This document shows positions 10,501 through 17,905 of a DNA stretch of 64,000 nt, in pieces. The position numbers and the translations under genes are program-made. The notes beneath the pieces are model-generated. The model was not told the DNA's origin. It ran no database searches and saw only the letters and a program-made list of their open reading frames with translations. Position 1 is the stretch's first letter, and each line of letters opens with the position of its first letter. Source of the stretch: Planctomycetota bacterium (GTDB taxonomy: Bacteria > Planctomycetota > Planctomycetia > Pirellulales > Pirellulaceae); contig JAJRVM010000080.1 of NCBI GenBank assembly GCA_024277285.1, forward strand, positions 1 to 64,000. The letters run 5' to 3'.

Positions 10501-11170
10501 CCTGGAAATGCTCGCCGGTGCCGCCGTTTGAACCAATAAAGGCAGGCGCCGTCGAGTTCGTGGCGATCGTACTCGCACGGCTCAAATGGCCGATTTCACG
10601 GCCATCGAGGAAGAGTCGCATCGCCTGTCCGTCAAAGGAAGCAGCGATGTGATGCCAGGCCCCATCGAGAAGAACGGCTGGCTGAACTGCCGCGTCGCAT
10701 TCCACGTAGCCGCCGATATTCAACCCCAGCGAGAGGATGGTACCATTGTTTTGGAACGAGAAGAGAATGCGTTCGGCGCACTCCTGGCGATAGATCTCGC
10801 GATAGCCACTTAGGGTCGCAGGCCTGACCCATGCGGAGAAGCTGATTTGCGGCAGGGAGTCGCGTGTGCTGAGGGCTGTCACCTGCAACCGGTGCGTTCC
10901 CGCGAGCCGCAATGCGTTGCCCTGGACGCCTCGCACTCGGCCGACGGAGGCATGAATCCGCAACGCGGCGGCACCCGATGCCGCGTTGATCCAAGGCCCT
11001 TCCGCTTCATCGAACGTCCAATGTGCCAGCAAGGCAGCCTGCGCTTGCAGAGCTTTCGGAACATGCTGCACTGTGTCTGGAGGGCCACCAGTGTCTGGGG
11101 GGCCACCAGCGATACCAAACGACACCAACACGGTCCAGACCGCAAACGGCCAAAATGTCCGGAAAAACAT
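7562..11170 (-). CDS. HzsA-like dihaem protein with LamG and beta-propeller domains
   Basis: Large exported protein of 1202 residues. The ATG at 11170 is chosen because AGGGAG precedes it by seven bases and a signal peptide follows at once (MFFRTFWPFAVWTVLVSFG); an in-frame ATG 27 bases upstream has neither. Order: signal; a GGPPDT duplication; a LamG/concanavalin-like domain at about 45-255 (AHWTFDE, AWHHIAASFDGQ, GSLDDLRIYH); a helical linker; a PD40/TolB-like propeller at about 540-840. Two c-type haem motifs, CLGCH (994-998) and CAECH (1045-1049), sit in the C-terminal part. This layout resembles the HzsA-related planctomycete family, named after the hydrazine synthase alpha subunit. Anammox function is not implied, since no partner subunits are present. 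Substrate unknown. Confidence 0.75.
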   Translation of the reverse strand: MFFRTFWPFAVWTVLVSFGIAGGPPDTGGPPDTVQHVPKALQAQAALLAHWTFDEAEGPWINAASGAAALRIHASVGRVRGVQGNALRLAGTHRLQVTALSTRDSLPQISFSAWVRPATLSGYREIYRQECAERILFSFQNNGTILSLGLNIGGYVECDAAVQPAVLLDGAWHHIAASFDGQAMRLFLDGREIGHLSRASTIATNSTAPAFIGSNGGTGEHFQGSLDDLRIYHCALTAQQVATLHRQGTELLAARLVEYEQQLAKIYHREATFAQTLTQFRAAMAEHPLSWDLDLTGVLLARLQVDFPADCANYMRATGASPLEYLTALDTKEFESLTARFIDLMQEYRPLTPSQRARLSVEQQRHWDEVASIVQQFETLRTKRPVETNSPEWIELLLAAARRTQRRPTISEAVAPYRTPATPQTTDLDETEAQQTLQKDWLHQVGGQPNKTHILNEITWTRQLAKRIADQPGVARDFSHQLGALDSLQAQTQQLAKLDPELYFAVRKIKRSIMFQNRAVDFDRVLLVDMPMPDGREWPHETRHRLGYMAVPGGRLLVLDGLAPNGHLRQLMPQAPLHGSFWRPDLSYDAQRVLFCFKPHNEKSFHLYEINLDATGLRQLTDGPYDDLDPIYLPGDRHLMFSTTRGHTYVRCMPPTNAFVLARCDTDGKNIYLVSRNNEPDYLPSVLADGRVVYTRWEYTDKPLWRAQGLWTVNPDGTQVNTVWGNQSVWPDLLKDARAIPNSRRIMFTGSAHHNWFSGAVGIIDPQLGLNFPNGLTKVTADLPWPESGNGPVDPVESPLYHASGKYEAYYSPYPLSEQDFLVSANRAGKFVLYLMDVFGNRELIYEGTHHIFHAVPVRPRPQPPVITDRVAWPARSQRRHPKQGVIFSGDVFQGAAESMRGKAKYLRVLNIEPKTYTYWHKRPYLSTGPVISAVQSEGVKCILGTVPIEKDGSVSFQAPSGTALHFQLLDDQYRALQTMRSFTGVMPGEQRGCLGCHENHSRAPQYQGTTLALERAPRTITPPPWEDDSVSYARFVRPMLDQYCAECHEGDGDARKVVDFTAQPGFLIFDKPYLLLTGRPSWGKAYKKPDKPIPGFGIANMLMVEGYDQRDPAAYRTPEPMSCLSYKSPLVDIAMSGNHYGVRVDPISLRKLIAWVDAMCPYRGSEEVRQLDDPDFQGIDWLSIRPRIKSAPTIVRPGPVD
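11073..11108. repeat. 18 bp tandem duplication inside a signal-peptide region
   Basis: Two adjacent 18 bp units (GTGTCTGGRGGGCCACCA) differ at one base. On the coding (-) strand they give GGPPDT twice, directly after the signal peptide of the LamG/HzsA-like protein, so the reading frame is kept. Confidence 0.9.
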
Positions 11171-11243
11171 GCTTAGACTCCCTTGTTGCTGTGCCATTGT
11201 ACCGCAGGCGTCCTTTCTATGTCACACGTTTTTGGCTAAAACC

Positions 11244-11355
11244 AGAGCTGAGAGTCGAGAGCTGAGAGTCGAGAGCTGAGAGTCGAGAGCTGAGAGTCGA
11301 GAGCTGAGAGTCGAGAGCTGAGAGTCGAGAGCTGAGAGTCGAGAGCTGAGAGTCG
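11244..11355. repeat. 14 bp tandem repeat, eight exact copies
   Basis: AGAGCTGAGAGTCG is repeated eight times without a mismatch, followed by a degraded partial ninth copy up to about 11370. It lies between the divergent LamG/HzsA-like gene and the xylanase gene and ends about a dozen bases before the xylanase ATG, so copy number would change promoter or leader spacing. There are no spacers, so it is not a CRISPR array. The 14 bp period is not a multiple of three. Confidence 0.97.
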
Positions 11356-11382
11356 AGAGCTAGAGACGAGGAACACAACACC

Positions 11383-12708
11383 ATGTCGCGCATTTTCAAC
11401 TTACCTTTCCTGATCGGCATCCTTTTGCTGGTCGTACTGATACTGCCTTCACGGGGGTCGGCCGAGGAGTCGAATGAAGCGTGGTTTCGAGGGGCTGCCG
11501 AGCGGATCGAGAAGTGTCGGAAAGCCGACGCCGTGGTGTCGGTCGTGGATCAGGCGGGCAAACCGGTACGTGATGCGCGCGTGACCATCGAGCAGACTCG
11601 CCACGCGTTTCTATTCGGCTGTAACTTTTTTCAATTCGATCGTTTGAAGGACTCGGCCGCCCAGCGGGCATATCGGACGCAGTTCGCCCAGCTATTCAAC
11701 TACGCAACTCTGCCGTTCTACTGGCCGTCCTACGAGCCGCGTCAGGGTATGCCGCGTTACGACGATACCGAGCGGGCCGCGCGTTGGTGTAAGGAACACG
11801 GCATCACGGTCAAGGGGCATCCGTTGGCGTGGAACTTTATGGAGCCCAGTTGGTTGCCTGATGATGTGACGGAGATCAAGCGACTTCAACTGGCTCGGAT
11901 CACCGACTGTGTTAGTCGCTTCCGTGCCCTTATCGATAACTGGGACGTCGTGAACGAGGCGACACATTTTGAACGTGAAGCGCTCAAGAAACGTGCCCCG
12001 AAGATGACTCGGATGTGGGAACAAGTGGGCCGCGTCGCGTTTGTCGACCAGTGCTTTCAAGCTGCTCGGCAAGCCGGTCCGGAGGCCACGTTGTTGATTA
12101 ACGACTATCGAACTGATCCGCAGTATGCGGACCTGATCGGGCAGATGGCGCGGCCCCATGGCAAATCCGAGTACGATGTGATTGGGATCCAAAGCCATAT
12201 GCACGGAGGTGTCTGGAACAACCAGAAGATCGCAGATGTCTGCCAGCGTTTTGCACGGTTTGGCGTGCCGTTGCATTTCACGGAGTTGACGATTCTCTCA
12301 GGGGAAGAGGTCTGGGAGGGCCCGCAGCCATGGAATTCGACGCCTGAAGGAGAGAAGCGGCAGGCCGAAAAGGTTCGGCGCATCTACACGATGCTCTTTT
12401 CGCAACCGGAGGTGACTGCAATCACGTGGTGGGATTTTTCCGACCACGCAGCGTGGAAAGGGGCGCCGGCCGGTTTGCTTGACAAAGAGTTCAAGCCAAA
12501 GCCGGCCTACCGAGCGTTGCACCACTTGGTCAAGAAGCAGTGGTGGACGACCATCCAGCGGGCAACCGACGCCGACGGACAGGTTCCGTTTCGCGGCTTC
12601 TTGGGCGACTACAAAGTCACAGTTTCACTCAAGGACGGCCGGGCGTTTCATGGCCATTTGTCGCTCACGGTCGGCACCAAGGATGACTTGCGCATCATGG
12701 TGCAATGA
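11383..12708 (+). CDS. Secreted endo-1,4-beta-xylanase, family GH10
   Basis: Hydrolyses internal beta-1,4 bonds of xylan outside the cell or in the periplasm. It has 441 residues: signal peptide about 1-27 (IFNLPFLIGILLLVVLILPS), a short beta-domain with VSVVDQAGKPVRDARV at 51-67 of carboxypeptidase-regulatory character, then the GH10 barrel. GH10 landmarks visible are GHPLAWNF (145-152), WDVVNEA with the acid/base Glu192, the GIQSHMH strand (268-274), and HFTELTIL with the nucleophile Glu301. TWWDFSDHAAWKG lies near the barrel end. No carbohydrate-binding module is evident. The start follows the 14 bp repeat array, which may affect its leader. Confident from catalytic motifs. Confidence 0.93.
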   Translation: MSRIFNLPFLIGILLLVVLILPSRGSAEESNEAWFRGAAERIEKCRKADAVVSVVDQAGKPVRDARVTIEQTRHAFLFGCNFFQFDRLKDSAAQRAYRTQFAQLFNYATLPFYWPSYEPRQGMPRYDDTERAARWCKEHGITVKGHPLAWNFMEPSWLPDDVTEIKRLQLARITDCVSRFRALIDNWDVVNEATHFEREALKKRAPKMTRMWEQVGRVAFVDQCFQAARQAGPEATLLINDYRTDPQYADLIGQMARPHGKSEYDVIGIQSHMHGGVWNNQKIADVCQRFARFGVPLHFTELTILSGEEVWEGPQPWNSTPEGEKRQAEKVRRIYTMLFSQPEVTAITWWDFSDHAAWKGAPAGLLDKEFKPKPAYRALHHLVKKQWWTTIQRATDADGQVPFRGFLGDYKVTVSLKDGRAFHGHLSLTVGTKDDLRIMVQ

Positions 12709-12715
12709 ACCGGAG

Positions 12716-12744
12716 CCATGAGCAGTTTCCCCATGAGCAGTTTC
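12716..12744. repeat. 15 bp tandem duplication after the xylanase gene
   Basis: CCATGAGCAGTTTCC is followed directly by CCATGAGCAGTTTC. It lies in the short gap between the convergent xylanase and oxidoreductase genes. Confidence 0.9.
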
Positions 12745-12787
12745 ATAGTCACTCGTTGCAGCGGTATTGGATTTCCAACTCGGGATG

Positions 12788-14143
12788 CTACACCTGTTTA
12801 GGTACTTCAAAAGGAGCGCGATAGACGGGATGGTTGAGCATCGTGTTGGCTTGTTCGTCGCCTAGAACGGTTTCCGTTTTGGGATCGAATTTCAGCAAGC
12901 GGCCGACCTGGTAAGAGGTGCGTGCCAGCAGGCAAACGGCCGTTGATTTGCGACCTTCGTCGATGTCCGCACGCAAGATACTCGATTTGCGATTGCGCAC
13001 TGCCTCGATCCAGTTCTGGAAATGGGGCAGGTCTTCCATGGGATGTCCTTCCGCCGCCTTGCTCGGTCCCGCTTCTCCTTTGGGCCCCATGAACGTGTAG
13101 TAGCTGCTGTAGTCGGGAAAGATCATGTACCCATCGGTGCCGAAGAAGATTGTGCCGACGGGGTAATTGGGTTGCACAAAAGGGTACTTGCTGCCGAAAC
13201 CGGCCTCGCCGTTGGTATACCACGAGCGATGCTCGTAAGTGACAATCGGATCGGCGTCTCCGAACCGATGCGTAATGGCCACGTGCGTGGGCGAAGTTCG
13301 ATCGTCTTCATGGACGAAATTGCCACCGACGGCGTGAATCTCCGTTGGCAGTGTATCGAGTCCGCGTCCCCAGCGAATGATATCGATTTCGTGAACTGCC
13401 TGGTTCGCGAAACAGCCGCTGCTGAGATCGAGCAGCCAATACCAGCGGCGATGCCAAAACGAGCTGTAGGGGCGCTCCGCAGTGGGGCCAAGCCATTTGT
13501 TCCAGTCGAGTCCCTTGGGGACGGGCTGGTTGTTAATGCGTCCGAGATTGCCACGCAATTTGTAGTCGAGTCCGCGCACCATGTAGACGTGCCCGATGAC
13601 CCCTTCCTTGAGTTTCTGGACTCCTTCCATGATGTTCGGGCTTGATCGATTTTGCGTACCGTGTTGCACCATGCGATCATACTTGCGCGCCGCTGCGACC
13701 ATCTGCCGACCTTCGAACAGGTTGTGCATCCCCGGCTTCTCGACGTAGACATCCTTATTGGCCTGGCAGGCCCAGATGGTGGACAGCGCGTGCCAACGAT
13801 CCCCAAGAGCGTTGCTGACGACATCGATGGAATCGCCGTCAAACATGCTGCGCATATCGTTGAACTTGGCCAGTTTCTTCCCCTTGAGTTCGGGGAACGA
13901 TACCTCGACCTTGTCCAATTTCGACTGATCGCAATCGCACACGGCTACGATCTCGACATTGTCCGGCTCCATTTGAGCGAGTGCACGGACATGGGCGTGC
14001 ATGCGGCCTCCCAAGCCCAAGAGGCCGACGCGGATACGGCCATTCGCACTCAGGCGGCTTGAGGCAACCGCGGGGGCGGCGATGCAAGTGCTGGCCAACG
14101 TGGCTGTTGTCTGCAGGAATCGGCGGCGATTGGTCTGGGACAT
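12788..14143 (-). CDS. Gfo/Idh/MocA family oxidoreductase, Tat-exported
   Basis: Predicted NAD(P)-dependent oxidoreductase acting on a sugar, sugar acid or related polyol. It has 451 residues. The N-terminus is a twin-arginine signal (NRRRFLQTTATLASTCIAAPAVA), so the folded enzyme is probably exported. A Rossmann motif follows (GLLGLGGRM), then VYVEKPG with the family EKP lysine, and a long C-terminal alpha/beta domain with HEIDIIRW and GSKYPFVQPNY. It is encoded convergently with the xylanase and divergently from rhamnulokinase; the substrate cannot be read from the sequence. A second member of the same export type is the broken gene at 6180-7493. Confidence 0.85.
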   Translation of the reverse strand: MSQTNRRRFLQTTATLASTCIAAPAVASSRLSANGRIRVGLLGLGGRMHAHVRALAQMEPDNVEIVAVCDCDQSKLDKVEVSFPELKGKKLAKFNDMRSMFDGDSIDVVSNALGDRWHALSTIWACQANKDVYVEKPGMHNLFEGRQMVAAARKYDRMVQHGTQNRSSPNIMEGVQKLKEGVIGHVYMVRGLDYKLRGNLGRINNQPVPKGLDWNKWLGPTAERPYSSFWHRRWYWLLDLSSGCFANQAVHEIDIIRWGRGLDTLPTEIHAVGGNFVHEDDRTSPTHVAITHRFGDADPIVTYEHRSWYTNGEAGFGSKYPFVQPNYPVGTIFFGTDGYMIFPDYSSYYTFMGPKGEAGPSKAAEGHPMEDLPHFQNWIEAVRNRKSSILRADIDEGRKSTAVCLLARTSYQVGRLLKFDPKTETVLGDEQANTMLNHPVYRAPFEVPKQV

Positions 14144-14319
14144 GAGGCACCTTCCAAGAGTTCTTCTGATAGAGCGAGGTTGGTATTTGGCAACTCGTCG
14201 GCGGGACCGCAGTCGTTCGCCCCCGTGTGGCCGAGCACTTGCTAATTGTATCTCAATTGAGTGACGGTTACAAAGCGAGCAACCTTATTGGGACGTTGGC
14301 CACGCGCTTCATTTCTTCA

Positions 14320-14584
14320 GGCTCGGAGCCGAAGATTGCTTGGTTCTGGTCTACAATCGAGAATGAAAGCGAACCAACCGTGCGTTGGGGACCATCTCTA
14401 AAAGTAACACTTTAGCCAAATGAAGCAGCTGAGAAGGTCGGTAGGCGGCGAAATCTTGGCAAATTGCAATAACGGTCAGATCGGCAAAATCGCTTTGCCA
14501 ATTCCGTTCGCGTTGCCCGCCTTCCGACCGAAAGCCCCCCTACTTCAGATGGCTCAACAGATACCTCTAAAACACGTTCCAAGG
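14320..14584 (+). repeat. Dispersed repeat element, copy A, with hairpin core
   Basis: Matches copy B at 48621-48884 in the same orientation. The core 14404-14562 aligns without gaps to 48709-48867 with three substitutions in 159 bases. The left 76 bases (14320-14395) match at roughly 82 percent, with a 4-base length difference at the junction. The core contains a stem GGCAAA-ATCGC-TTTGCC. The right edge ends in AAAACACGTTCC, a motif also seen at 31932-31944. The element sits in the divergent gap between an oxidoreductase and rhamnulokinase, about 150 bp before the latter. The rest of the gap, 14144-14319 and 14585-14732, shows nothing recognised. Confidence 0.92.
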
Positions 14585-14732
14585 TACTTGACGGTCGCAC
14601 TTCAGCGCGTCACGATCATTCCAAGCGACGGCGCGCGCGGCGGCCGATACCACCCTGTTGCGCAAGAGGTGACAAGGCCGAATTGACTGCTGGGGAAGAG
14701 CTGGCCTGAGAAAAATTCGAGGACCGAGTGTT

Positions 14733-16229
14733 ATGGCAAAAGGAACGCAAGTCTATTTGGCGGCCGACTTGGGCGCTTCGAGCGGTCGTGTCGTGGCTGG
14801 CGAGTTTTCGGGTCAGCGGTTGCGACTGGGAGAGGTAAGCCGGTTCGAGAACGGTGGCGTGTTGGCCAATAATCGGCTGTACTGGGACCTACTGGCTCAA
14901 TGGAGCCATATCAAGGAGGGGTTGCGGGCCGGGTGTGCCAAATATGGCGAACGTATCGTGTCGGTCGGGGTCGACACGTGGGGTGTCGATTTTGGACTGT
15001 TGGACGCGAACGACGAGTTGCTGGGCAACCCGGTGCATTATCGCGATCGACGTACCGAAGGGATTATGGAGGATGCTTTTGAAGTGGTGTCGCGGGCCGA
15101 GATATTCGCGCAGACCGGCTTACAGTTCATGCCGTTCAATACCCTCTTTCAATTGTTCGCCATGCAACGCCAGAGCGCGCCGATCTTGGATGCGGCAAAG
15201 TCGCTGTTGATGATGCCCGATTTGTTTCATTGGTTGCTGAGCGGACAGAAATCGAACGAATATACGGACGCGACCACGACTCAGTTTTTTGACCCGACCG
15301 AGAACGGCTGGTCGAAGAGTCTGCTTGCGCAATTCTCGCTACCAGCCGAGCTGTTATGCCCGGTATCGCCACCCGGCACTCGGCTTGGTCCCATTCAATC
15401 GTCGGTCGCCAGCGAGATCGGTGCGAGTGGAATTCAGGTGGTATTGCCAGGTTCACACGACACGGCCAGTGCGGTGATGGCGGTGCCGGCCGAGAGCGTA
15501 CCGGGCAAGAAACCGGATTGGTGTTACATTAGTAGTGGTACGTGGTCGTTGATGGGTGTCGAAGTTCCGGCGCCGGTCGTTAGCGAGCGATGTCGGGAAC
15601 TGAATTTCACCAATGAAGGTGGTGTGGGCGGCACGATCCGCTTGCTCAAGAACATCGCTGGGCTTTGGCTGGTGCAGCAGTGCCGTACCGCATGGCTGCG
15701 CGAGGGACGCGAATACAATTGGGACCAACTGACGCAGGCGGCGCGCGAGGCTCGACCGCTGGTGTCGCTGGTCAATCCGGACGACGGTCGGTTTGTGGCG
15801 CCCGAGAGCATGCCGGCGGCTTTGGCGGGTTACTGCAGCGAAACATCCCAGAGTGTGCCGGAGAGTGATGGCGCGCTGATCCGATGTGCGCTCGAGAGCC
15901 TGGCGCTGCGTTATCGAATGGTCGTCGGCTACCTGGAGCAGCTGATCGATGGTCCGCTGGAGACCATTCACGTGGTCGGTGGCGGTACGCAGAATCAACT
16001 GTTGTGCCAAATGACGGCGGATGCATGTAATCGCCGCGTCGTGACCGGCCCGATCGAGGCCACCGCGATCGGGAATATCATGATGCAAGCAGTCTCCAAC
16101 GGTGATGTCGGGTCGATCTCCGAGGCGCGCGAAGTGATTCGCAGCAGTTTTCCAATGAACGAGTATGTGCCGACGGATCCCGACCCCTGGGATGAGGCGT
16201 ATGTGCGTTTCGAGCAACTCTGCCAATAA
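14733..16229 (+). CDS. rhaB: Rhamnulokinase
   Basis: FGGY-family sugar kinase that phosphorylates L-rhamnulose to L-rhamnulose 1-phosphate in the cytosol. It has 498 residues, close to the usual 480-490. The N-terminal ATPase block AADLGASSGRVVAGEF and VGVDTWGVDFGLLD are diagnostic for RhaB among FGGY kinases. NPVHYRDRRTEG, GSHDTASAV, YISSGTWSLMGVE and the C-terminal HVVGGGTQNQLLCQMTADA phosphate loop are all present. It pairs logically with the GH106-type rhamnosidase at 706. No RhaA, RhaD or transporter is in the window. The dispersed repeat lies upstream. The following oxidoreductase starts 107 bp later on the same strand. Confidence 0.93.
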   Translation: MAKGTQVYLAADLGASSGRVVAGEFSGQRLRLGEVSRFENGGVLANNRLYWDLLAQWSHIKEGLRAGCAKYGERIVSVGVDTWGVDFGLLDANDELLGNPVHYRDRRTEGIMEDAFEVVSRAEIFAQTGLQFMPFNTLFQLFAMQRQSAPILDAAKSLLMMPDLFHWLLSGQKSNEYTDATTTQFFDPTENGWSKSLLAQFSLPAELLCPVSPPGTRLGPIQSSVASEIGASGIQVVLPGSHDTASAVMAVPAESVPGKKPDWCYISSGTWSLMGVEVPAPVVSERCRELNFTNEGGVGGTIRLLKNIAGLWLVQQCRTAWLREGREYNWDQLTQAAREARPLVSLVNPDDGRFVAPESMPAALAGYCSETSQSVPESDGALIRCALESLALRYRMVVGYLEQLIDGPLETIHVVGGGTQNQLLCQMTADACNRRVVTGPIEATAIGNIMMQAVSNGDVGSISEAREVIRSSFPMNEYVPTDPDPWDEAYVRFEQLCQ

Positions 16230-16336
16230 ACGGCTGGTTGCGTGGCGAAGCGTTCGCGAGGTAGTAACGTAGGCGAGAAAGCTTGCACCCAGGGCCCTTG
16301 TTTTGTAACCCATTCGTAGGTAGGTGAAAGATAATC

Positions 16337-17380
16337 ATGACAAGAATCGGTATTGCCGGCATCGGATTTATGGGATGGACGCACTATCAAGCATACCAGC
16401 GCGTGGCCGGCGCGCAGATTACTGCGATCTGCGAGCAGGACAAGAAGCGACTGAGTGGTGACTGGCGGGATATTAAAGGGAACTTTGGCCCTCCCGGCGA
16501 GATTGTTGACGTGTCGGGCATGAACCAATATGAGAACCTGAACGAACTGGTGGCGGACCCGACAGTCGATGTCGTCGATATCTGCTTGCCACCATCCGCG
16601 CACGCGGACGCCGCAGTGATGGCGCTGGAGGCGGGAAAGCACGTCTTCTGCGAAAAGCCCATGTCACTGACCGTGGATGCCTGTGAGCGGATGGTGCAGG
16701 CAGCTGAAAAGGCGAATCGCTTGCTCATGATTGGGCACGTTCTGCCCATGTTTCCCGAGTACGCCTATGTGCGTCAAGTTGTCGACAGTGGTGAGTACGG
16801 CAAGCTGATTGGCGGGCAGTTCAAACGCGTGATTTCCGATCCACTTTGGTTGAAGGACTTCTACAATCCGAAGGGTTGTGGTGGTCCGATGTTAGATTTG
16901 CATATCCACGATGCACACTTCATCCGTTACCTGTTCGGGATGCCGAAGTCACTCTTCAGCCAGGGGCGGATGCGCGGCGAAGTGGTCGAGTATTGGAATA
17001 CGCTCTTCGAGTTCGATGATCCTAACCTGGTCGTCAATGCGACGTCGGGCGTGATCAATCAGCAAGGCCGATCGTTTACGCATGGATTCGAGATTCACTT
17101 CGAGAAAGCCACCTTACTGTACGACCTGGCCGTCATTGGCGGAGAAGGCAAGTTGCTCATGCCGCTGACCGTGCTGGATGACAAGGGGGAAGTGATCGTT
17201 CCCGAACTTGGCGAGCACGACGAGATTTCGCCCTTTGTCGCTGAGATCGAGGAGGTGTTGCGCGCCGTTGACAGTAACGTGCCGTCGCCGATTTTGGGCG
17301 GCGACTTGGCACGCGATGCGATCGTCGTGGCGGACAAGGAGACCGAATCGGTGGCGCAGGGGTGTGCAGTGACGGTCTGA
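16337..17380 (+). CDS. Gfo/Idh/MocA family oxidoreductase, cytosolic
   Basis: NAD(P)-dependent dehydrogenase of 347 residues without an export signal. A Rossmann motif is at the very N-terminus (IGIAGIGFMGWTHYQAY), VFCEKPMSLT carries the EKP motif, and GGPMLDLHIHDAHFIRYLFG is the usual substrate-domain helix with the active-site histidine. GTAGGTGAAAG lies just before the ATG as a plausible ribosome site. Its position after rhamnulokinase suggests a role in sugar use, possibly rhamnose or a uronate, but this is inference from the neighbourhood. Confidence 0.88.
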   Translation: MTRIGIAGIGFMGWTHYQAYQRVAGAQITAICEQDKKRLSGDWRDIKGNFGPPGEIVDVSGMNQYENLNELVADPTVDVVDICLPPSAHADAAVMALEAGKHVFCEKPMSLTVDACERMVQAAEKANRLLMIGHVLPMFPEYAYVRQVVDSGEYGKLIGGQFKRVISDPLWLKDFYNPKGCGGPMLDLHIHDAHFIRYLFGMPKSLFSQGRMRGEVVEYWNTLFEFDDPNLVVNATSGVINQQGRSFTHGFEIHFEKATLLYDLAVIGGEGKLLMPLTVLDDKGEVIVPELGEHDEISPFVAEIEEVLRAVDSNVPSPILGGDLARDAIVVADKETESVAQGCAVTV

Positions 17381-17701
17381 ACGCCGTCGTTCGCGCAGGG
17401 GGCGTAAGGCCCTGGCATGGTCAATTTCTTTGCGTGGTGCATGTTGCCCTGTTGCGTCTTGGGCGGCGGGCACCGCAGGAACGGGAGCCGCCGCCGATTT
17501 GACTCTACGGGCGATCGTGCGTAATATTCACTCGACGCCCCATGGAAGCATCGGTCCACGAAGGACCACCGCGCATCAGGACGCGCGAACACGTTGGACA
17601 CGCGGCGAGCGAAATAACTGGATAAATCGCTCTAATAGGACTGCGGCTGACCGGCTTTGACGACTAGCGAAAATAAGCCGGCAATCTCCCAACTTGTTTT
17701 T

Positions 17702-17730
17702 TTGACCGCGGGCAAAACGCGTTCTATATT
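17702..17730 (+). promoter_or_regulatory. Sigma-70-like promoter before the S41 protease
   Basis: TTGACC (17702-17707) and TATATT (17725-17730) are separated by exactly 17 bases, a near-consensus housekeeping promoter. It would give a leader of roughly 170 bases before the ATG at 17906. Elsewhere in the gap 17381-17905 no gene, terminator or repeat was recognised. Confidence 0.55.
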
Positions 17731-17905
17731 CTTCTGGCCGACGCTTCGTCTCTTTTGTTCGGCCTACTAACCTGAACTGGTACGAGCTGATTGTGTGCGC
17801 AGAGGCGGCGATGGATTGCTGATCGCAGACCAACCATCGCGAGCGCGGCACAACTGCGGCATGGCTGAATCGTACCGTCCCGCCGAGCAATGATGGACCG
17901 ACATT

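Noticed and set aside
7562..11170. Evidence for anammox metabolism
   Set aside because: Only an HzsA-like fold is present; there are no hzsB/C, hydrazine dehydrogenase or multihaem partners, and such relatives occur in ordinary planctomycetes.
11244..11355. Possible CRISPR array
   Set aside because: Units are directly adjacent with no spacers, and no cas genes are in the window.
11217..11420. Minus-strand open frame made of LDSQLSTLSSR-type repeats
   Set aside because: It is only the translation of the 14 bp repeat array, with no signal or start site.
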